This document shows, piece after piece, positions 1-7,736 of a stretch of DNA of 64,000 nt. Position 1 is the first letter of the stretch; the number at the start of each line of letters is the position of its first letter. The stretch comes from Pontibacter mucosus (lineage in GTDB: Bacteria > Bacteroidota > Bacteroidia > Cytophagales > Hymenobacteraceae): positions 62,001 to 126,000 of the forward strand of contig NZ_QBKI01000005.1 of assembly GCF_003054055.1 (NCBI RefSeq), in the 5' to 3' direction. The notes below the pieces were generated by a model. It had not been told where the DNA came from, made no database searches, and saw only the letters and a list, made by a program, of their open reading frames with translations. A program made the translations under genes and the position numbers.

Positions 1-821
1 GTCTGGGTGGTAATCTCCCCGTCATCTTCTGATGAAACCACGGTGCCGTGCTGCTCCTGCTGTTGCTTGTCCTGCAGCTTGTTGCTCACGAAACTCTCCC
101 GGAAAATCTGGTCTGCCGGCACATGCAGCACATTCAGCGCGTGCCGCACTTCGTCCATCATACCTTCGGGTCCGCACATAAAGTATACGCCGTTGCTTAT
201 CTTGGCCAGCTGCAGGCGCTCCAGTATCCGGATAATCATACTTTGGTTCATGCGGCCGCGGTAGTCGCAGGCCTGCCTGGGCTGGCTGTAGATGTAGACC
301 ACACGCAGGCGCTCCGGGTAATCTGCCTCCAGCTGCTGCAGCTGTTCCTTAAAGATGACGGAATCCTCGTTGCTGTTGCCGTAAAGCAGCGTCACCTTGC
401 TGCTGGGCTCCTCGTGCAGCACCGCCTTCAGGATGGACATAAGGGGCGTGATGCCGCTGCCGGCACCGAACAGCAGCACCTGCCGCTGGTTGGTGGGGGC
501 GCAGGTAAGGCAGAAATTACCGAGTGGCTCCATCACCTTCACCTCCTGCCCCACCTGCAGGGTGTCCAGCAGGTAGTTCGACACCAGGCCGCCCTCCACG
601 CGCTTTACCGTTACCGACAGGCGCGGGGCCTCGTGCGGGGTGCTGCACAGGGAGTAGGAGCGGCGCACTTCCTTGCCCTCGATGGGCAGTATAAGCGTCA
701 GGAACTGGCCGGGCTTGTAGTCTATTTTCTGTTTCTGGGGATGTTCAAAATGTATGGTGGCGGCGTCTGCCGTTTCGTGTGTAATCTCTACAACCTTCAG
801 GTTTAGATAAGGGCTACTCAT
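1..821 (-). CDS. Ferredoxin-NADP reductase-type oxidoreductase (PaaE-like), 3' end cut off
   Basis: The minus-strand reading frame starts at ATG 819-821 (MSSPYLNLKVVEITHET...) and runs off the left edge, so about 273 residues are visible. An FAD-binding barrel comes first (PGQFLTLILP, RRSYSLCSTP), then a NAD(P)-binding domain (LLFGAGSGITPLMSIL, LYGNSNEDSVIF, VYFMCGPEGMMDEV). This order is that of PaaE/Hmp-type reductases, which pass electrons from NAD(P)H through FAD, usually to a C-terminal plant-type 2Fe-2S domain. The visible part ends in a Q/E-rich linker, so that iron-sulfur domain should lie beyond the edge; this is inference. No other paa gene is visible, so phenylacetate catabolism cannot be claimed. 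The plus-strand frames over this region are shadows. Confidence 0.85.
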   Translation of the reverse strand, partial: MSSPYLNLKVVEITHETADAATIHFEHPQKQKIDYKPGQFLTLILPIEGKEVRRSYSLCSTPHEAPRLSVTVKRVEGGLVSNYLLDTLQVGQEVKVMEPLGNFCLTCAPTNQRQVLLFGAGSGITPLMSILKAVLHEEPSSKVTLLYGNSNEDSVIFKEQLQQLEADYPERLRVVYIYSQPRQACDYRGRMNQSMIIRILERLQLAKISNGVYFMCGPEGMMDEVRHALNVLHVPADQIFRESFVSNKLQDKQQQEQHGTVVSSEDDGEITTQ

Positions 822-1080
822 GTTAGTGTATACTTTGCTCTGATTAGTCTTGTTGTAAAACTTCTTTTGGTGCTGAAAGTTACGACAATCCCTCCTGTTA
901 CAGGAAAGTATCGTATAAATTTTAGGATGCGGGTGCCGGCTACACAATAATATTTTTGAATATTAGTTGTAAAATATATTAAAAAAAAGCTGAACTTTAC
1001 CGAACGCTGCCATGGCGATGGTTCCCACCTGTGCCCATGCTTGTGTAATCAACGCATCCTTTTAACATGAAAACAACAAC

Positions 1081-1650
1081 ATGCTGTACAAACTAACGCT
1101 AAAAAACTGTGAAAAAACGGTAGTGGTGGACGACACTACTTATGACTACATCCAAAGCAATGCATACCTGCAACAAATTGAGTTTCTGAAGCACCTGCGC
1201 ATCCACTCCAACGGGTATGCCTTCTTCCAGAAAAACTGGCCGCTCAAGAACGGGAAATACCGCAACGAGACCATTTATCTGCACAAGATGATTGGCGAGC
1301 AACTGCTGGACAAGCCGGAGAGCGACCTGAAGCTGTACGTGCACTTTAAAAACGGCAACAAGCTCGATTGCCGCCGCGAGAACCTGGAGTGGGCCCCGCT
1401 CTGCAAAATCGTGCGCAACACCACCAAAACCGAGAACAAGCTCGGGGTGCGCGGCGTGCACAAGGAGGCTCAGAAATACCGGGCCATCATCCACCATAAC
1501 AAGCAGCGTATCAACCTGGGCACTTTCGAGACCCTGCAGGAGGCCGCCCTGGCTTACAGCAGAAAATCGGAAGAGCTCTTCGGTAAAACCAAAAGCCTGA
1601 AAACCTTCTCCAAAGTGCTGGAGGAAGAGGAGTCTGCACCATTAAGCTAA
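1081..1650 (+). CDS. AP2 DNA-binding domain protein with degenerate HNH-like N-terminus
   Basis: 189 residues. The C-terminal half (about residues 120-170) carries an AP2/ERF-type DNA-binding signature: GVRGVHKEAQKYRAII followed by INLGTFETLQEAALAY. The middle (about 67-108) resembles an HNH endonuclease core: LHKMIGEQLL, then FKNGNKLDCRRENLEW. The usual VDHxNGNxxDNRxENL pattern is altered to VHFKNGNKLDCRRENL, so the canonical second histidine is displaced and nuclease activity is doubtful. AP2-HNH combinations are known from homing endonucleases. This copy may have become a plain DNA-binding protein, which is inference. An earlier ATG at 1067 is out of frame and closes quickly, so 1081 is chosen. 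No phage or intron context is visible. The target DNA is unknown. Confidence 0.75.
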   Translation: MLYKLTLKNCEKTVVVDDTTYDYIQSNAYLQQIEFLKHLRIHSNGYAFFQKNWPLKNGKYRNETIYLHKMIGEQLLDKPESDLKLYVHFKNGNKLDCRRENLEWAPLCKIVRNTTKTENKLGVRGVHKEAQKYRAIIHHNKQRINLGTFETLQEAALAYSRKSEELFGKTKSLKTFSKVLEEEESAPLS

Positions 1651-1659
1651 TTCTGCTTA

Positions 1660-1702
1660 ACTTGCATAAAAGGTACTTCCTTTACGTGCCTTTTATGCAA
1701 GT
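1660..1702 (+). terminator. 17-bp hairpin between the AP2 gene and the M23 gene
   Basis: The left arm 1660-1676 (ACTTGCATAAAAGGTAC) pairs with 1686-1702 (GTGCCTTTTATGCAAGT), with one G-T wobble and a 9-nt loop. It follows the AP2 stop by 10 bp and ends 2 bp before the next start codon, so it covers the ribosome landing site of the M23 gene. There is no following T-run. It could end the upstream message or act as a 5' structure that restrains translation of the M23 gene. Confidence 0.6.
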
Positions 1703-1704
1703 AT

Positions 1705-2412
1705 ATGAACGAAGAGACAACCCTTAGCGACCTATTAAAGCTTCACCGCCACACCTTCGCCCCTGTTCTGGACACTGACCTGAACGCCGACAGCGTGTGC
1801 TTACTCGACTTTTCCGAAAAAAACGAGCTGCTGCAAGAAACCGACCTGCAGGATACAGTTGCTTTCAATGCCGCCGTGGCGCAGCTGCTGCAACAGCAAC
1901 AGGCCACCACAGGCGTAGGGGGTTATCTGGAGGACCGCTTTATTTACCGCCGCAGCCGCCATTTTGATGCCGAGACCCAAAGCCGCAACCTGCACCTGGG
2001 CGTGGATGTATGGCTTGCTGCCGGCACAGCAGTTTATACCCCGCTGGACGCCACCCTGCACAGCTTCCAGGATAACGACAACTTTGGCGATTACGGCCCG
2101 ACCATCATCCTGCAGCATGAGCTGGAGGGGGTAAGGTTTTATACCTTGTACGGGCACCTGAGCCGCGCCTCTCTGCATGGCCTGCGAGCAGGGCAACGCT
2201 TTTCCAAAGGCGAAAAAATAGCCGAGGTGGGACCCTACCCTGAAAACGGGCATTGGCCGCCGCACTTGCACTTCCAGGTTATTGCTGACATGGGTAACAG
2301 GTATGGCGACTACCCTGGCGTGGCCACCACAGCAGAGCGAGCCAAGTATGCGCAGCTATGTCCCGACCCCAACCTGGTGCTGAACTGCCGCCACCTGCCG
2401 CCTTGCTACTGA
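1705..2412 (+). CDS. Peptidase M23 (LytM-type) domain protein without signal peptide
   Basis: 235 residues. The metallopeptidase M23 core lies in the C-terminal two thirds. HLGVD (about 97-101) supplies the first zinc ligands, YGHLS follows, and PHLHFQV (about 190) gives the HxH motif. M23 enzymes normally cut peptidoglycan cross-links. The N-terminus (MNEETTLSDLLKLHRHTFAP) has no signal peptide or membrane segment, which is odd for a cell-wall enzyme. The tail (NRYGDYPGV, CPDPNLVL) resembles M23 domains found fused to phosphotransferases and aminotransferases in cytoplasmic proteins, so a non-murein substrate is possible. A strong hairpin sits directly upstream of the start codon. Confidence 0.8.
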   Translation: MNEETTLSDLLKLHRHTFAPVLDTDLNADSVCLLDFSEKNELLQETDLQDTVAFNAAVAQLLQQQQATTGVGGYLEDRFIYRRSRHFDAETQSRNLHLGVDVWLAAGTAVYTPLDATLHSFQDNDNFGDYGPTIILQHELEGVRFYTLYGHLSRASLHGLRAGQRFSKGEKIAEVGPYPENGHWPPHLHFQVIADMGNRYGDYPGVATTAERAKYAQLCPDPNLVLNCRHLPPCY

Positions 2413-2448
2413 GTTCTTAAACACGCATAATTCCCTGTAATTCGAGCC

Positions 2449-2491
2449 ATCAACTTTAAACTCTCAACTTTAAACTCTCAACTTTTAACTC
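2449..2491 (+). repeat. Tandem 14-nt repeat upstream of mscS
   Basis: The unit ACTTTAAACTCTCA is repeated back to back and followed by a partial third copy, ending about 10 bp before the mscS start. Similar TAACTTT/AACTC wording occurs at 30407-30436 and at 54797-54886. It is an A/T/C-rich low-complexity leader. No protein or RNA motif is recognised. Confidence 0.6.
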
Positions 2492-2501
2492 ATAACAACC
2501 T

Positions 2502-3344
2502 ATGGTACTGGATTTTGATTCTATCCGGGAGATGATCGTGAACTTTGCCGTGCTGTATGGCCTGAAACTGCTCGTAGCCATTTTCCTGCTGGTTATTGGC
2601 GCCTGGGTTATCAAGCGGCTGAAGACCTTCCTTAACAACATCATGCTGCGCAAAAGCGTTGATGAGTCGCTGCGGCCTTTCCTGCTAAGCATACTCAGCA
2701 TTGCGCTGTGGGTGCTGCTGCTTGTGCTGGTTATTGCTCAGCTGGGTTTAGAGATGACCTCCTTTATTGCGGTGCTGGGCTCCGCCGGCCTGGCCATCGG
2801 CCTGGCCTTGCAGGGTAGCCTGGCAAACTTTGCCGGCGGGGTGCTCATACTTACCATCAAGCCTTTCCGGGTGGGCGATTTTATAGAGGCGCAGGGCCAG
2901 AGCGGCACCGTTCAGCAAATCAACATTTTCAACACTGTCCTGAAGACCGCTGACAACAAAACCATCTTTATCCCCAACGGCCCGCTGGCTTCTGCGGTGG
3001 TGGTCAACTATTCGGTGGAGAGCACGCGCCGCGTAGAGCTGCTCTTCACAGTATCTGTGAACAATGACATTGGCAAGGTACGCCGGTTGATAACAGAGCT
3101 GATAAGCCAGGATGAGCGTGTGCTGAAGGAGCCGGCCCCGGCTATTGTGGTTACGAATTTTGCAGAGCATTCCATTACGATAAGCACCCGCATCTGGTGC
3201 AAGCGCGAAGACTACTGGGCACTGTACTGGGACATGAATGAGCGCGCTAAGGATACTTTCGAGCGAAATGACGTCGCCCTTCCGGTGCCACGCCGCGAGG
3301 TGCTGCAGCAGAGCGGAGGCGCACCGGCCAAAGCAGCGGTTTAA
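2502..3344 (+). CDS. mscS: MscS-family mechanosensitive channel
   Basis: 280 residues, close to the 286 of E. coli MscS. There are three membrane segments: about 13-38 (LKLLVAIFLLVIGAWVI), 60-85 (LLSILSIALWVLLLVLVIAQ) and the pore-lining helix around 88-115 with the Gly/Ala-rich pattern VLGSAGLAIGLALQGSLANF. The beta domain signature follows (KPFRVGDFIEAQGQSGTVQQ, then FIPNGPLASAVVVNYS). Such channels open under membrane tension and release solutes during osmotic downshock in the inner membrane. The gene stands alone with its own terminator. With the trehalose genes further along the window it fits an osmoadaptive lifestyle, though that is only association. Confidence 0.93.
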   Translation: MVLDFDSIREMIVNFAVLYGLKLLVAIFLLVIGAWVIKRLKTFLNNIMLRKSVDESLRPFLLSILSIALWVLLLVLVIAQLGLEMTSFIAVLGSAGLAIGLALQGSLANFAGGVLILTIKPFRVGDFIEAQGQSGTVQQINIFNTVLKTADNKTIFIPNGPLASAVVVNYSVESTRRVELLFTVSVNNDIGKVRRLITELISQDERVLKEPAPAIVVTNFAEHSITISTRIWCKREDYWALYWDMNERAKDTFERNDVALPVPRREVLQQSGGAPAKAAV

Positions 3345-3352
3345 GGGTTTCT

Positions 3353-3393
3353 CAAAGTATAAAGCAGCCTTCTCACGGCTGCTTTATACTTTG
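3353..3393. terminator. Hairpin terminator after mscS
   Basis: The arms CAAAGTATAAAGCAGCC (3353-3369) and GGCTGCTTTATACTTTG (3377-3393) pair perfectly across a 7-nt loop. The outer part of each arm is the abundant AAGTATA/TATACTT motif. It lies between converging mscS and the frameshifted gene at 3425-3753, so it may act in both directions. Confidence 0.8.
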
Positions 3394-3424
3394 GATATGC
3401 CTCTTTATACTTTGGTTCCGGCTT

Positions 3425-3753
3425 TTAAAAGGCAGCTTGCAGCAGCATAAGCACAAGCGCTGCAAAAAGCCCCACAGTAGTTAGAAGCAGCACCCTGGAG
3501 TTTCCATACTTCAAAGAATAAAGGCTACTTAAGGAGAGTGTCAGAAAGATAGCACCCCAGCTAGCCGCCACTATTGTATACAACTCCGGAGACTTATAGA
3601 AGTATGGCACAGGACCTTCGTGGCAATGGGGTAACCGCTAGTTTCAACTCGCACTGCTATCCGGTACCACTCCTCCAGGTTCATCCAGCTAAGCGCAGCG
3701 GCACCTGTTAGTAAAGCAACTGCAGTAAACCTGAGTTTGCCGGTTTTAGTCAA
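3425..3753 (-). pseudogene. Small membrane protein gene with apparent frameshift in a C-tract
   Basis: Two overlapping minus-strand frames read as halves of one protein. The upstream half starts with TTG at 3751-3753 (MTKTGKLRFTAVALL...SGYP). The downstream half contains CHEGPVPYFYKSPELYT and two hydrophobic segments (IVAASWGAIFLTLSL, VLLLTTVGLFAALVLMLL). Adding one base to the run of four Gs at 3628-3631 (C on the coding strand) joins them into about 110 residues with three membrane segments. The start overlaps the stop of the upstream permease gene by 8 bp, suggesting coupled translation. I recognise no family. It may be a recent pseudogene, a phase-variable tract, or a sequencing error. 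Confidence 0.55.
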
Positions 3754-4954
3754 ACTTTATCGCTTTTACCGGTTTGATGCGGGCAATCATGGCGGCAGGT
3801 ATAAGGATGGCCAGCATGGTCAACACCAGGGTAAGTATGTTCAGGATAAGGATGGCCGGAATGTTCCAGTTAATCGGCACGCGGTCCATGTAGTAGTTTT
3901 CCGGGTCCAGCGGAATGATCTCGAAATAGTATTGCACCGCGCAGAAGCCTATCCCGATGATGTTGCCCCACAGCAGGCCCTTGAGCGTCAGCTTGAGGCC
4001 CCTGAAGTAAAACACCTGCCTTATCTGCGCGTCGGTGGCCCCCACGGCCTTCAGCACGCCAATCATGTTTATCCTTTCAATGATCATGATAAACACCGTG
4101 GAAACCATGTTGAATGTAGCTACGAAAATAATGAGCACCAGAAAAATCACCACGTTCTTCTGCAGCAGCCGGAGCCAGTCAAACAGCTGCGCGTGGCGAT
4201 CAGTGATTTTCTCGAGCTGCAAATCGTAATTCATACTTTCAAACACCTGCTCTGCGGCCTGGTCTATCTGCTCAAAATCGTGGAGCACAACCTCTACCCC
4301 GCCCACCAGCGTGTCCGGCCAGTTGTTCAGCTCCCGAATCAGCCGGATATCCCCGATCACGAAAACCTCATCGAATTCCTCCAGCCCGGTATTGTAAATG
4401 CCGGTAACCTGCAGCTTGCGGGCGCGGGGCGGGTTCTGGATAAAGTAGAAAATCGCCTCATCGCCCACACCCAGTTTTAGCTTGCTGGCTATACTCTTGC
4501 TCACCAGCACGTTCAGCGAGGCAGCCGTATCCGGGAAGGAGATCAGCTTGCCGGCCTCCAGGTTCTGCTGCATGGCGGTCATGTCATAATCCTTATCTAC
4601 GCCTTTCACCACCACGCCCAGCACCTCGTCTTCTGTTTTGATAATGGCTGTTTTGCGGGCAAAGCCTTGCACTTTTTTGATACCCGGTATTTCCTCCGTC
4701 ACGCCGATGTTCTGGCTGATGGGGGCGCCTTCGTAGGAATTATTGGTATCATACTTGCTGATTTGCAGGTGCGCGCCAAAGCTGAAGATCTTGTCCCGGA
4801 TCTCGTTGCGGAAGCCCTCAAGTATGGCAAAAGACACAATCATGATAGCAATGCCTGCTGCTATACTTATAATTGCTATTTTTGTAACCGACTGCGTGAA
4901 GGAGCCGGCCTGTACTTCTGATATTTTATCGGATATGTATTTGGAGATGTTCAC
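3746..4954 (-). CDS. ABC transporter permease, LolC/LolE (FtsX/MacB) family
   Basis: 402 residues with the LolC/E layout. There is an N-terminal membrane anchor after the start (ITKIAIISIAAGIAIMIVSFAIL, about 25-48), a large periplasmic domain (about 50-265), then three C-terminal helices (VVIFLVLIIFVATFNMVSTVF, GLLWGNIIGIGFCAV, IPAILILNILTLVLTMLAI). The FtsX-domain phrase IGVLKAVGATDAQIRQVF and the ending IKPVKAIKFD are typical. In the Lol system the permease extracts lipoproteins from the inner membrane, driven by a LolD ATPase, which is not visible here. Bacteroidota often use a single LolC/E-like permease, so the role is probable but not proved; a MacB-type export role is the alternative. 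Confidence 0.85.
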   Translation of the reverse strand: MNISKYISDKISEVQAGSFTQSVTKIAIISIAAGIAIMIVSFAILEGFRNEIRDKIFSFGAHLQISKYDTNNSYEGAPISQNIGVTEEIPGIKKVQGFARKTAIIKTEDEVLGVVVKGVDKDYDMTAMQQNLEAGKLISFPDTAASLNVLVSKSIASKLKLGVGDEAIFYFIQNPPRARKLQVTGIYNTGLEEFDEVFVIGDIRLIRELNNWPDTLVGGVEVVLHDFEQIDQAAEQVFESMNYDLQLEKITDRHAQLFDWLRLLQKNVVIFLVLIIFVATFNMVSTVFIMIIERINMIGVLKAVGATDAQIRQVFYFRGLKLTLKGLLWGNIIGIGFCAVQYYFEIIPLDPENYYMDRVPINWNIPAILILNILTLVLTMLAILIPAAMIARIKPVKAIKFD

Positions 4955-5019
4955 GCGTGTAAATCAGATTAACGGCCTTAAAGATAGGTATCAATTTTGA
5001 CTTCTACCTTAGAAAAACG

Positions 5020-6246
5020 ATGACAAACCCTTACCTGCTACTATCCGCATCTTTGCTGCTCGCCCTGGGCGGCTGCAACGCAAAGCAAGTTCCTGCCAAC
5101 ACGACTTCCGAAGTGCAGGCCACAGCCGCTGCCCCTGCTCCCGAACAAGCCCAGCCACTTAAGCTAGGTGCCGAGCAAATGGAGCTATACTTGTCCCAGC
5201 TACAGGGTAAGCGCGTTGGTATGATTGTGAACCAGACCTCGATGGTCGGTCAAACGCACCTGGTGGACACGCTCCTGAGCCGCGGAATAGAGATAAAAAC
5301 AATTTTCGCCCCCGAGCACGGCTTCCGCGGGGAGGCTGACGCAGGCGCGCACATTAAGGATGGCACCGACTCCCGAACCGGCCTGCCCATCATATCGCTT
5401 TACGGCAGCAATAAAAAACCAAAGCCCGAGCAGATAAAGGACCTCGATGTGCTCCTGTTCGACATTCAGGATGTGGGCACCCGTTTCTATACGTACATCA
5501 GCACCATGCATTACGTGATGGAGGCCGCCGCCGAAAACGGCAAGGAAGTACTGGTGCTCGACAGGCCAAACCCTAACGGACACTACGTGGATGGACCTGT
5601 TTTGGAGAAGGAGCACATCTCGTTTGTAGGGATGCACCCCATTCCGATTGTGCACGGCCTGACGGTAGGCGAACTGGCGAACATGATAAACGGGCAAAAG
5701 TGGCTGGATGGCGGGCGTCAGGCAAAACTGACGGTTATCCCGATGGACAACTACGACCACAACATGCCATACAACCTGCCCGTAAGGCCTTCACCTAACT
5801 TGCCTAACGCCCAGTCTATTGCGCTGTATCCATCCATTTGCTGGTTCGAAGGTACGGATGTGAGCGTGGGCCGCGGCACCCCTACGCCGTTCCAGATCAT
5901 CGGGAGCCCATATTATCAGAAAAAGGATTTCAGCTTTACGCCGGTTAGCACGCCGGGCGCCACTAACCCGCCGCATAAAGACGTCACCTGCTATGGCCTG
6001 GACCTGACAGACCCGTCGCATGCCCAGCCGTTCACACTGGCGTACCTGCTGGAGATGTACAACAACTCTACTAACAAGGAGAAGTTCTTCAACAACTTCT
6101 TTGAGAAACTGGCCGGCACATCAGACTTGCGCAAACAGGTAATTGCCGGTAAAACGGAGGCTGAGATAAGAGCCAGCTGGGAGCCTGCGCTTACCGAGTA
6201 CAAAACGTTGCGTAAGCAGTACCTGCTTTACCCGGACTTTAACTAA
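5020..6246 (+). CDS. namZ: DUF1343 lipoprotein, NamZ-type exo-beta-N-acetylmuramidase
   Basis: 408 residues. The N-terminus is a lipoprotein signal (LLLSASLLLALGGC, Cys about 19), so the protein should be anchored facing the periplasm. The body is the DUF1343 (YbbC/NamZ) family: GMIVNQTSMVG, FAPEHGFRGEADAG, FDIQDVGTRFYTYISTM, DRPNPNG, SICWFEGTDVSVGRGTPTPF. Members have been shown to release terminal MurNAc from peptidoglycan fragments, feeding wall recycling. The gene is divergent from the Lol-type permease across about 65 bp and is followed after 2 bp by fmt, so namZ-fmt-folA look like one transcript. No other MurNAc-recycling gene is adjacent. Confidence 0.85.
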   Translation: MTNPYLLLSASLLLALGGCNAKQVPANTTSEVQATAAAPAPEQAQPLKLGAEQMELYLSQLQGKRVGMIVNQTSMVGQTHLVDTLLSRGIEIKTIFAPEHGFRGEADAGAHIKDGTDSRTGLPIISLYGSNKKPKPEQIKDLDVLLFDIQDVGTRFYTYISTMHYVMEAAAENGKEVLVLDRPNPNGHYVDGPVLEKEHISFVGMHPIPIVHGLTVGELANMINGQKWLDGGRQAKLTVIPMDNYDHNMPYNLPVRPSPNLPNAQSIALYPSICWFEGTDVSVGRGTPTPFQIIGSPYYQKKDFSFTPVSTPGATNPPHKDVTCYGLDLTDPSHAQPFTLAYLLEMYNNSTNKEKFFNNFFEKLAGTSDLRKQVIAGKTEAEIRASWEPALTEYKTLRKQYLLYPDFN

Positions 6247-6248
6247 GC

Positions 6249-7175
6249 ATGAGAGATTTACGCATCGTGTTTATGGGTACGCCGGATTTTGCCGTGCCTA
6301 CCCTGCAGACACTCGTCGAACATAAGTATAAGGTCGTAGCCGTTATCACCGCACCCGACAAACCGGCCGGCCGTGGGCAAAAGCTCAGCCAATCGCCAGT
6401 GAAGGAGTATGCCGTGGCCCAAGGAATCCCGGTACTGCAGCCGACAAACCTCAAGTCAGAGACGTTTCTGGAGGAGTTGCGAAGCTACAAGGCTAACCTG
6501 CAGATTATCGTCGCTTTCAGAATGCTGCCGGAGGCGGTTTGGGCCATGCCCGAGCTTGGTTCTTTTAATATCCATGCTTCCCTGTTGCCGCAGTACCGCG
6601 GCGCGGCGCCCATCAACTGGGCCATCATCAACGGCGAGAAAGAAACCGGCGTTACCTCCTTTTTCCTCAGGCACGAGATTGATACCGGTGACATGATTTT
6701 CCAGGAGCGCGTGCCGATACTGGACGGGGACGATTTCGGGACACTGTACGAGAAGCTGAAGTATACCGGAGCGGAGCTTGCCCTGCGAACGGTGCAGGCC
6801 ATAGAGGGCGGTCAGGTGCATACGCAGCCACAGGTAGTTTCTGCCGAAACCAAGGCTGCCCCGAAGATCTTTAAGGATACCTGCCAGATTAATTGGAATC
6901 AACCTGCCGAACAGGTGCGCAACTTTGTACGCGGCCTGAGCCCCTACCCTGCTGCCTGGACCATACTGAATGGCAAGAACTTCAAGATTTTTAAGGTAGA
7001 GGCATTAGAAAGTACAGGTTATACATCCGAGCCTGGCGCCATCCATACCGATAACAAAACGTATCTGCACATACAGACAGCAGCCGGGGCCATCGCCATA
7101 CTTGACCTGCAGATGGAGGGCAAAAAGCGCATGCCGGTGCAGGACCTGCTGCGCGGGTATAAATTTGACTTATAA
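6249..7175 (+). CDS. fmt: Methionyl-tRNA formyltransferase
   Basis: 308 residues, normal length for Fmt. The enzyme formylates initiator Met-tRNA using 10-formyltetrahydrofolate in the cytoplasm. The N-terminal formyltransferase fold shows FMGTPDFAVPTLQTL, TAPDKPAGRGQKL, the catalytic stretch NIHASLLPQYRGAAPINWAI, and the downstream aspartate in HEIDTGDMIF. The C-terminal OB-fold domain starts near residue 205. It starts 2 bp after the namZ stop and is followed 3 bp later by folA, so three genes are tightly packed. The fmt-folA link is sensible because both depend on the folate pool. Confidence 0.97.
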   Translation: MRDLRIVFMGTPDFAVPTLQTLVEHKYKVVAVITAPDKPAGRGQKLSQSPVKEYAVAQGIPVLQPTNLKSETFLEELRSYKANLQIIVAFRMLPEAVWAMPELGSFNIHASLLPQYRGAAPINWAIINGEKETGVTSFFLRHEIDTGDMIFQERVPILDGDDFGTLYEKLKYTGAELALRTVQAIEGGQVHTQPQVVSAETKAAPKIFKDTCQINWNQPAEQVRNFVRGLSPYPAAWTILNGKNFKIFKVEALESTGYTSEPGAIHTDNKTYLHIQTAAGAIAILDLQMEGKKRMPVQDLLRGYKFDL

Positions 7176-7178
7176 GCT

Positions 7179-7667
7179 ATGCTAGCCATTATAGTAGCCG
7201 CTGCAGAGAACAACGTCATCGGGAAAGACAACGACCTGATATGGCACCTGCCAGCCGATTTGAAGCATTTCAAAAGCCTGACCATGGGGCACCCGATGAT
7301 CATGGGTCGCAAAACCTTTGAGGCGATTGGCAAACCGCTTCCCGGCCGAACCTCCATCATCATCACTTCCCAGAAAAACTATCAGGCGGAAGGCTGCGTG
7401 GTGGTCCATTCGCTGGAGGAGGCCATTGCTAAAGGCAAGGGGCTGGATACCGAGCAGGTGAGTATCATTGGGGGAGCGAATGTGTACAAGCAGGCATTGC
7501 CGCTGGCTGACATCGTATACCTGACGCGTGTGCATGCAAGTTTTGAGGGTGATGCTTACTTTCCGGAGTTGCCAGACGATGCGTGGCAGGTGGTAGAACA
7601 GGAACACCACGAGCCGGACGAAAAGAATAAGTATAGCTATACTTTTCTGACGCTGAAACGGAAATAG
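7179..7667 (+). CDS. folA: Dihydrofolate reductase
   Basis: 162 residues, standard for bacterial DHFR. It reduces dihydrofolate to tetrahydrofolate with NADPH. Recognisable are the N-terminal strand LAIIVAAAENNVIGKDNDLIWHLP with the WHLP substrate-site motif, the NADPH loop MGRKTFEAIGKPLPGR, and IIGGANVYKQALPLAD. It is the last gene of the namZ-fmt-folA run and is followed at once by a very strong terminator. Nothing unusual is seen in the active site, and there is no sign of a mobile trimethoprim-resistance type. Confidence 0.97.
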   Translation: MLAIIVAAAENNVIGKDNDLIWHLPADLKHFKSLTMGHPMIMGRKTFEAIGKPLPGRTSIIITSQKNYQAEGCVVVHSLEEAIAKGKGLDTEQVSIIGGANVYKQALPLADIVYLTRVHASFEGDAYFPELPDDAWQVVEQEHHEPDEKNKYSYTFLTLKRK

Positions 7668-7668
7668 T

Positions 7669-7730
7669 AAAGTATAAAGTATAAAAAAGGGGCGCTGGTT
7701 TCAGCGCCCCTTTTTTATACTTTATACTTT
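7669..7730. terminator. Very long hairpin terminator between folA and the porU-like gene
   Basis: The arms 7669-7697 and 7702-7730 pair perfectly over 29 bp around a 4-nt loop. The core is GGGGCGCTG/CAGCGCCCC with A and T runs on each side. The outer arms contain two copies each of AAGTATA and TATACTT. The gene pair is convergent (folA plus, porU-like minus) and the structure is symmetric, so it should stop transcription from both sides. Confidence 0.92.
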
Positions 7731-7736
7731 GTGCGG

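Noticed and set aside
48..806. 252-codon plus-strand frame at the left edge
   Set aside because: The minus strand encodes a clear FAD/NAD(P) reductase; the plus frame has no family features.
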